Shown piece after piece: positions 5,596-10,548 of a stretch of DNA of 10,548 bases. This stretch comes from an uncultured Rikenellaceae bacterium. GTDB taxonomy: Bacteria; Bacteroidota; Bacteroidia; Bacteroidales; Rikenellaceae. The position numbers and the translations under genes are program-made. The notes under the pieces are model-generated. The model did no database searches. It was not told the DNA's origin and was given only the letters and a program-made list of their open reading frames with translations. The stretch's first letter is position 1. The number at the start of each line of letters is the position of its first letter. The stretch spans positions 1-10,548 of the forward strand of contig CASDWR010000053.1 of assembly GCA_949284665.1 (NCBI GenBank), in the 5' to 3' direction.

Positions 5596-8469
5596 ATGGA
5601 GAGATTATTTCTGGTCGACGCCTATGCACTGATATACAGGTCTTATTATGCCTTTATGGGCAGACCCATGCGAAACAGACAGGGAATCAACACTTCGGCC
5701 GTCTTCGGATTTACGAAATTTCTGAAAGACATCATGGCCCGTGAAAAACCCCGTTATCTGGGCGTAGCGTTCGATCCCAAGGGAGGGACCTTCCGTAATC
5801 GACTCTATGAAGCATACAAGGCCAACCGGACCGAAACCCCGGAAGACATCATCATTGCCATCCCCTACATCAAACGTATTTTGGAAGCCATGCGGATTCC
5901 CGTTTTGGAACTTCCCGACTACGAAGCGGACGATGTCATCGGAACTCTCTCCATGAAGGCGGCCGATAAGGGGTTCGATGTCTACATGGTGACACCCGAC
6001 AAAGATTTCGGGCAACTCGTACGTTCGAACGTATCGATCTACAAACAACGCAAAAACGGAGAGGGAATCGAGATCGTCGGGTTGCAACAGATCAAAGAGC
6101 ATTATGGGTTCGACGACCCACGACTGGTAATCGATATGCTCGCCTTGTGGGGTGATGCCGCAGATAATATCCCGGGAATTCCGGGAATCGGAGAGAAAAG
6201 TGCCGTCAAACTGATCTGTGAATTCGGAACAGTAGAACAGATTATCGACAATATCGACCGAATCAAAGGCAAACAACGCGAAAATATTCTGGCCAATCGC
6301 GACCAGCTCTTCCTTTCCAAACGGTTGGCGACCATCGCCACTGATGCACCGATCGAGTTCGAGCCTTCGGCCCTCCGCATGGAGGCACCCGATTGCGATG
6401 CTCTGCGTGAGGTGTACCGGGAACTCGATTTCAACATGTTCATCCGTCAAATGGACATCAAGTACGAGCCATCCTCCGCAACAATTCCCGAAGAGCAAGA
6501 CCGAACGACCTCGGTACCGCAACAGACTGAATACATCCAGCGCGATCTGTTCGGGATGGCGGTGGTATCGGACAAGACACAGACAACCGCCAAACCGTCG
6601 ACAACAGCCGGAGAACCGGCCGGGCTGGAGAAACCCGCCGAACACCAGAACGAATCGCATCGCACGATTCGGGATGTAGCGCACAATTACCGTGTCGTCG
6701 GGTCAGACGAAGAACTGGATGCATTGATCACGATGCTGACACACAGCGATCGTTTCTGCTTCGATACGGAAACCACCGGATTCGATTGTTTCAACGACCG
6801 GATCGTCGGCATCTCTTTCTCCATGAAAGCCGCCGAAGCATTCTATCTCCCGCTGTCCCCGGCAAACGGTGCGGATAAACTGGCACGTTTGAAACCGCTC
6901 TTCGAAAACGAACGAATCGAAAAAATCGGACAGAACATCAAATTCGACATCATGATGCTTCGCAGTGCTGGGATCGAGGTACGTGGATTTAAATACGACA
7001 CGATGATTCTTCACTATCTGATCGATCCGGAGTCCCGTCACGGGATGAACTACTTGTCTCAACTCTACCTCGACTACCAACCCATCGAAATCGAGTCGCT
7101 GATCGGGAAGGGAAACAAACAGCTCACCATGGACCGGGTTCCTCTCGAACAAATTGCCGAATATGGGGCCGAAGACGCCGATGTAACATACAGACTTTGG
7201 GAAATCCTCTGGCCAGAACTTGGGAGAATCGGCTTGACGAAACTCTATCGGGAAATCGAAGAACCGCTGATCGATACCCTTGCCGAAATCGAACGAACCG
7301 GTGTGAAAATCGATTCCGCACAACTTGCAGCCTACGGCAAGGAATTGGGCATCCGGATGAAAGAACTGGAAGAGGAAATCTGTCGGCAAACCGGTATTCC
7401 CGACCTGAATGTCAATTCATCCAAACAGTTGGGTGTCGCACTGTTCGAAACATTGAAAATCACCGACAAGCCGAAAAGGACCAAAACGAAACAATACAGC
7501 ACCGACGAAGAGTATCTCCAGACTCTCGCAGGCAAACATCCTGTCATCGGGTTGATCCTCGATTACCGAGGGATCAAAAAGTTATTGTCAACCTACATCG
7601 AGGCGTTGCCACAGTTGGTAAACAAACGAACAGGACGGATACACACCTCGTTCAACCAGGCCGTCACAGCAACCGGACGCCTTTCATCCGCCAATCCCAA
7701 TTTGCAAAATATCCCGGTCCGTGAGGAACTTGGACGCCAAATTCGCAAGGCATTCATCCCCTCCGATGAGGAACATCTGTTGCTATCGGCCGACTATTCC
7801 CAGGTGGAACTTCGTCTGATGGCACATTTAAGTGGCGACAAGGCATTGATCGAGGCGTTCGAGCACGGAGCAGACATCCATGCGGCAACAGCAGCCCGGC
7901 TCTTCGGGATTCCGCTGGCAGAGGTCACACCCGAACAACGCCGCAAAGCCAAAACCGCCAATTTCGGCATCATCTACGGCATCTCGGCCTTCGGGCTCAG
8001 GCAACGGATCAACAACATCTCGCTGGATGAGGCACGTGCCATAATCGACGGTTATTTCAAATCTTATCCGGGTGTCAAAGAGTACATGGAACGGGTGATT
8101 GCCGATGCTCGCGACAAGGGGTATGTAGAGACCATTTTCGGGCGGCGTCGGTATCTGACCGACATTCGTTCAGCCAACGCCAATGCACGTTCGCTGGCTG
8201 AGCGAAACGCCATCAACGCTCCCATACAAGGGAGTGCGGCAGACATTATCAAGATCGCCATGAATAGCGTGCATCGCCGATTCACAGAACGTGGACTCCG
8301 TTCGAAAATCATCCTTCAAGTACACGACGAACTGGTTGTAGACATGTTTCGAACCGAACAGGAGGAGGTAACCGAAATCGTTACCCGATCCATGGAGAAT
8401 GCCGCGCAACTGCGTGTAAAACTCATCGTCGATTGCGGTATCGGAAAGAACTGGTTGGAAGCGCATTAG
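5596..8469 (+). CDS. polA: DNA polymerase I
   Basis: Single-chain repair polymerase that removes RNA primers, fills gaps and matures Okazaki fragments. At 957 residues it is complete with three domains. Residues 1-290 are the 5'-3' flap nuclease: VDAYALIYRSYY, PDYEADD (108-113), VTPDKDF (132-138) and the DNA-binding GIPGIGEKSA (194-203). Residues 291-360 are a variable linker rich in Thr, Glu and Pro. Residues about 361-545 are the 3'-5' exonuclease with its acidic residues intact (D390 and E392 in FDTETTG, D451, Y523 and D527), so proofreading should work. Residues about 550-957 are the polymerase: TGRLSSANPNLQNIP (693-707), motif A with D733 (SADYSQVELR), motif B with R782, K786 and F790, motif C HDE (910-912). 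F790 predicts discrimination against dideoxynucleotides. It starts 45 nt after queD; AAGGAA is about 17 nt before ATG, too far to act clearly as a Shine-Dalgarno. Confidence 0.98.
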   Translation: MERLFLVDAYALIYRSYYAFMGRPMRNRQGINTSAVFGFTKFLKDIMAREKPRYLGVAFDPKGGTFRNRLYEAYKANRTETPEDIIIAIPYIKRILEAMRIPVLELPDYEADDVIGTLSMKAADKGFDVYMVTPDKDFGQLVRSNVSIYKQRKNGEGIEIVGLQQIKEHYGFDDPRLVIDMLALWGDAADNIPGIPGIGEKSAVKLICEFGTVEQIIDNIDRIKGKQRENILANRDQLFLSKRLATIATDAPIEFEPSALRMEAPDCDALREVYRELDFNMFIRQMDIKYEPSSATIPEEQDRTTSVPQQTEYIQRDLFGMAVVSDKTQTTAKPSTTAGEPAGLEKPAEHQNESHRTIRDVAHNYRVVGSDEELDALITMLTHSDRFCFDTETTGFDCFNDRIVGISFSMKAAEAFYLPLSPANGADKLARLKPLFENERIEKIGQNIKFDIMMLRSAGIEVRGFKYDTMILHYLIDPESRHGMNYLSQLYLDYQPIEIESLIGKGNKQLTMDRVPLEQIAEYGAEDADVTYRLWEILWPELGRIGLTKLYREIEEPLIDTLAEIERTGVKIDSAQLAAYGKELGIRMKELEEEICRQTGIPDLNVNSSKQLGVALFETLKITDKPKRTKTKQYSTDEEYLQTLAGKHPVIGLILDYRGIKKLLSTYIEALPQLVNKRTGRIHTSFNQAVTATGRLSSANPNLQNIPVREELGRQIRKAFIPSDEEHLLLSADYSQVELRLMAHLSGDKALIEAFEHGADIHAATAARLFGIPLAEVTPEQRRKAKTANFGIIYGISAFGLRQRINNISLDEARAIIDGYFKSYPGVKEYMERVIADARDKGYVETIFGRRRYLTDIRSANANARSLAERNAINAPIQGSAADIIKIAMNSVHRRFTERGLRSKIILQVHDELVVDMFRTEQEEVTEIVTRSMENAAQLRVKLIVDCGIGKNWLEAH
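6538..6552 (+). other. Predicted beta-clamp-binding motif in PolA linker
   Basis: Codons 315-319 of polA encode QRDLF, which fits the sliding-clamp pentapeptide QL[SD]LF at four of five positions. It lies in the poorly conserved, probably disordered linker between the flap nuclease and proofreading domains, where a docking peptide would be accessible. This is motif-level inference; five-residue matches can occur by chance. Confidence 0.4.
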
Positions 8470-8700
8470 TGTGCATGGAGGATGAGGTTCAATTCCGTAC
8501 GGTGGATTTTTCAGAATCACCGACAAAAGACAAAATACGCTCCACGTTGAACATACAGGGTTTTGCCGTCGTAGCGATACTTTGCGAGATACAGGGTGGG
8601 ATAAGTGTTGGTCCCTGTCTTCCCGATTCGGGACAGGCCCCATAAATCTATCCCGTATAAACGATTCGCATGCAGTCCGCTTTTCAAAAGCAAGGCCCGA
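8470..8700. other. Convergent intergenic stretch, no supported gene
   Basis: This 231-bp gap lies between the ends of polA and the - strand response regulator gene. A - strand frame without a start codon runs through it and stops at 8517. Its product (GIDLWGLSRIGK, then YLAKYRYDGKTLYVQR) reads somewhat protein-like, but it begins inside the regulator gene in another frame. It may be a decayed gene end or chance. A bulged hairpin at 8614-8637 lacks a U-tract on either strand. I see no RNA gene. Confidence 0.4.
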
Positions 8701-8725
8701 TTACGGCAACATCGAATGCCGGGCC
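8694..8725 (-). terminator. Possible terminator overlapping response regulator stop
   Basis: On the - strand GGCCC (complement of 8721-8725) can pair with GGGCC (complement of 8694-8698), and GGCA with TGCC just inside (complements of 8717-8720 and 8705-8708) around an 8-nt loop, leaving a 6-nt bulge on one side. It is followed by TTGCTTTTG, a modest U-rich tail. The stem includes the last codons and the stop of the response regulator gene. The bulge and broken U-tract make this a moderate candidate. Confidence 0.35.
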
Positions 8726-9453
8726 AAAAAGGCGAAAAACGCCTCCTTATACCCATCGGATATAGGAATACGCTCCTTGCCGAAAACAATCCGATTGCGT
8801 TCGATCGTCCGGATTTTGGCCGGTTGAACGATATAGGAGCGATGGACCCGGACAAAACGTTCGGATGGCAACTGCTCCTCCATGGATTTCAGACTTACAA
8901 GCGAAACGACCGGAAACGGCTCTCCCTCGACGTGGATTTTCACATAATCCTTCAACCCCTCGACATATAGAATCCTATCCAGTTCGATCTGTCGCAAACG
9001 ATATTCAGAGCGAACAAAAATGGAGTGTCGGCCCGTCATGTCCTGCGCTTGTCCGACATCCTTACCTGTCCGAAGCTGGCCCGCCCGCTCTTTCATCTCG
9101 AACCATGCGAGTGCCCGTTCGGCCGCTGCCAGAAAATCCGCATAACTGATCGGTTTGAGGAGATAATCCATTGCATTGACACGGAAACCTTCAACCGCAT
9201 AACTACTGAATGCCGTAGTAAAAACAACCCGAGTATCGACAGGCAGCATCCGTGTCAACTCCACCCCATTAAGGCCCGGCATCTGAATGTCGCAGAAAAG
9301 CAGGTCGACCGGTCGATCACGCAACTGTTCGAATGCCATGACACCACTGCCGAATGCCCCATGCAACTCCAAAAAAGGGGTCTTACGGACATACGACTCC
9401 ATCAATTCCACTGCCAACGGCTCGTCATCGATTATGGCACAACGCAGTTTCAT
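8701..9453 (-). CDS. LytTR-family response regulator
   Basis: Cytoplasmic response regulator of 250 residues, the usual size for the LytR/AlgR class. Residues 1-118 are the receiver: acidic pair D9-D10, phospho-acceptor D55 in FCDIQMPGLNG, T79-T80, and K100-P101. After a linker (about 119-142), residues about 143-245 form the LytTR DNA-binding domain with IFVRSEYRLRQIELDRILYVEG, the stretch YVKIHV, and FVRVHRSYIV (200-209), all family hallmarks. Phosphorylation should come from the kinase encoded immediately upstream: that gene's stop overlaps this ATG by 4 nt (ATGA, 9450-9453), a classic sign of translational coupling, and there is no Shine-Dalgarno. LytTR proteins bind pairs of short direct repeats upstream of their targets; no target gene is evident in the window. 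Confidence 0.95.
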   Translation of the reverse strand: MKLRCAIIDDEPLAVELMESYVRKTPFLELHGAFGSGVMAFEQLRDRPVDLLFCDIQMPGLNGVELTRMLPVDTRVVFTTAFSSYAVEGFRVNAMDYLLKPISYADFLAAAERALAWFEMKERAGQLRTGKDVGQAQDMTGRHSIFVRSEYRLRQIELDRILYVEGLKDYVKIHVEGEPFPVVSLVSLKSMEEQLPSERFVRVHRSYIVQPAKIRTIERNRIVFGKERIPISDGYKEAFFAFLARHSMLP

Positions 9454-10505
9454 CGGTCACATGGATATTGAATGGACAAAAGAGCCTCATAGGTTTCTCC
9501 CTTCCGGCCATAATTGAAGATATATCGCCCGGGATAGATCATCTCAAGACGTCTGGCAAGGTTGGTCAGTCCGATACCCGAGCCGCTTCGATCCGAGTGA
9601 CCCGATTTCGGGAAATAACTGTTCTCGATCCTGCAAATCAAAGAGCCTTCTGATTCGCGGATATCGATCGACACGAAAGACGGCTTGTCATGGCTAACCC
9701 CGTGTTTGAACGCATTCTCGATCAGCGATACGAACAACAAGGGAGCAACGAAGATCCGGGACGGTTCATCGGGCAATGCGACATCAATCCGGACATGCTT
9801 CGGCTGACGCATCCGTAACAATTCGATATAACCACGCAAAAAATCAATTTCAGCCTTCAACGGGACGAAAGGCTGACTGCTGTCGTACAATACATACCGT
9901 AACAAATGGCTCAGATCGAGGACTGCCCGTTGTGCCCGATCCCTGTCGAACTGAATAAGCGAATAGATGTTATTAAGCGTATTGAACAGGAAATGGGGGT
10001 TAAGTTGGCTCTTGAGGTTTTGCAATTCCGCTTCTGCACGGCGATATTCCAATTCTTGCCGGGCCGTCTCCGCACGATACCAACCACCCGTCATCCGAAT
10101 GGCCACACCGACCCCGACAACCAGCATATAGAAAAGGGCATTCCCCATGAAAAAGCGTACACCAGCCTGCCACGGCCTCTCCCTCGGGATTCCGTGGAGC
10201 GTGTCGAGAGGCAATACGTACCGGATCAACAGATGAACAATCAGCATCACGCATGCGATCAAAAGCAAATTGCTCCATAAAAATCGACCGAATTTACGGG
10301 AAAAGAGATATCGCCCGATCAGCACGAAATAATTGACATAAAATACGACCATGAACGAAACCGGAACCAACAGGTAACGCAGATACTGCATACCGGTAAT
10401 TTGTGGTCGATTGGGATCGGTCACAAAAAGGGGCATCCCCAATATGAGTACCCATGCCGTAATATGGATCAACCATCCGGCGTATTTGGATTGCATGACA
10501 GTCAT
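9450..10505 (-). CDS. LytS-type sensor histidine kinase
   Basis: Inner-membrane kinase partner of the adjacent LytTR regulator. From ATG 10505 the product has 351 residues. Four hydrophobic segments lie at about 10-28, 42-65, 75-96 and 116-137, with no large outside domain, so the signal is probably sensed in or near the membrane. A short helical linker (about 145-162) leads to the His_kinase domain, LKSQLNPHFLFNTLNNIYSL with phospho-acceptor H171. The ATPase region has an N-box (IENAFKH, N264) and a glycine-rich loop SGSGIGL (307-313). Start choice is open: the frame continues to GTG 10535 and off the window edge, and ATG 10496 is also possible. A promoter match at 10513-10544 overlaps the extended N-terminus and favours ATG 10505 or 10496. 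The stop overlaps the regulator ATG. Confidence 0.9.
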   Translation of the reverse strand: MTVMQSKYAGWLIHITAWVLILGMPLFVTDPNRPQITGMQYLRYLLVPVSFMVVFYVNYFVLIGRYLFSRKFGRFLWSNLLLIACVMLIVHLLIRYVLPLDTLHGIPRERPWQAGVRFFMGNALFYMLVVGVGVAIRMTGGWYRAETARQELEYRRAEAELQNLKSQLNPHFLFNTLNNIYSLIQFDRDRAQRAVLDLSHLLRYVLYDSSQPFVPLKAEIDFLRGYIELLRMRQPKHVRIDVALPDEPSRIFVAPLLFVSLIENAFKHGVSHDKPSFVSIDIRESEGSLICRIENSYFPKSGHSDRSGSGIGLTNLARRLEMIYPGRYIFNYGRKGETYEALLSIQYPCDR

Positions 10506-10512
10506 ATTCCAA

Positions 10513-10544
10513 TAAAGATAGTGAAAGTTAATCACTGAGGCAAA
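10513..10544 (-). promoter_or_regulatory. Candidate promoter of the kinase/regulator operon
   Basis: On the - strand TTTG (complement of 10541-10544) is followed, after 20 bp, by TATCTTTA (complement of 10513-10520), which matches the -7 consensus TAnnTTTG at all but the last base. Transcription would begin near 10505-10509, leaving almost no leader for ATG 10505 and about 10 nt for ATG 10496. The right edge of the window cuts off any further upstream sequence. Confidence 0.5.
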
Positions 10545-10548
10545 CTCA

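Noticed and set aside
5605..6684. 359-codon open frame on the - strand inside polA
   Set aside because: It is antisense to the polA flap-nuclease region, whose motifs are unmistakable. Its product has no domain I recognise, and its length follows from polA codon bias.
6703..7389. 228-codon open frame on the - strand inside polA
   Set aside because: Also a mirror of polA codons, across the proofreading domain; no recognisable motifs or ribosome-binding site.
8495..8502. CCGTACGG palindrome followed by GGATTTTT after polA
   Set aside because: The 8-bp palindrome has no loop, so it cannot form a stable terminator stem as written.
8614..8637. Hairpin CCTGT...ACAGG as terminator of polA
   Set aside because: The stem has a 3-nt bulge and no U-tract follows on either strand.

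Overview
The window is a chromosomal segment of a Bacteroidota bacterium, probably order Bacteroidales. Three things point there: promoters of the form TTTG, 19-21 bp, TAnnTTTG in front of pgk, kbl and the kinase gene; weak or absent Shine-Dalgarno sites for most genes (pgk is the exception); and the protein types, with an LtaS-like sulfatase-fold membrane enzyme, a LytS/LytTR pair, and a Pol I with all three domains. Base composition looks close to half G+C by eye. No family or species is claimed.

Layout. (1) 1-1525, + strand: the 3' part of an alkaline-phosphatase/sulfatase-fold membrane enzyme of the LTA-synthase type, cut by the left edge. (2) A 16-bp-stem hairpin at 1571-1605 separates it from convergent pgk (1639-2898, - strand). 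(3) A 484-bp divergent intergenic region (2899-3382) holds the pgk and kbl promoters and, between them, opposed G and C homopolymer runs. (4) 3383-8469, + strand: kbl, an Lrp/AsnC regulator, queD and polA, spaced 43, 13 and 45 nt with no terminator seen between them, so partial co-transcription is plausible. (5) 8470-8700: a short non-coding or decayed stretch. (6) 8701 to about 10505, - strand: a LytTR response regulator and its LytS-type sensor kinase, overlapping by 4 nt as ATGA. The kinase promoter and true start lie at the right edge.

How the genes relate. Pgk (glycolysis/gluconeogenesis) and Kbl (second step of threonine breakdown to glycine and acetyl-CoA) are divergent metabolic genes. 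The Lrp-type regulator right after kbl is a natural candidate for amino-acid-responsive control of it. QueD (queuosine/7-deazaguanine precursor synthesis) and PolA (Okazaki fragment maturation and repair) are housekeeping enzymes with no evident functional link to kbl. The kinase/regulator pair is a self-contained two-component module whose targets are not visible here.

I found no CRISPR array, tRNA, rRNA, transposon or phage gene, and no convincing new multi-gene system. The points most worth a second look are the opposed G/C runs, a palindrome overlapping the kbl -7 box, a beta-clamp-type motif in the Pol I linker, and the predicted serine nucleophile of the sulfatase-fold enzyme.
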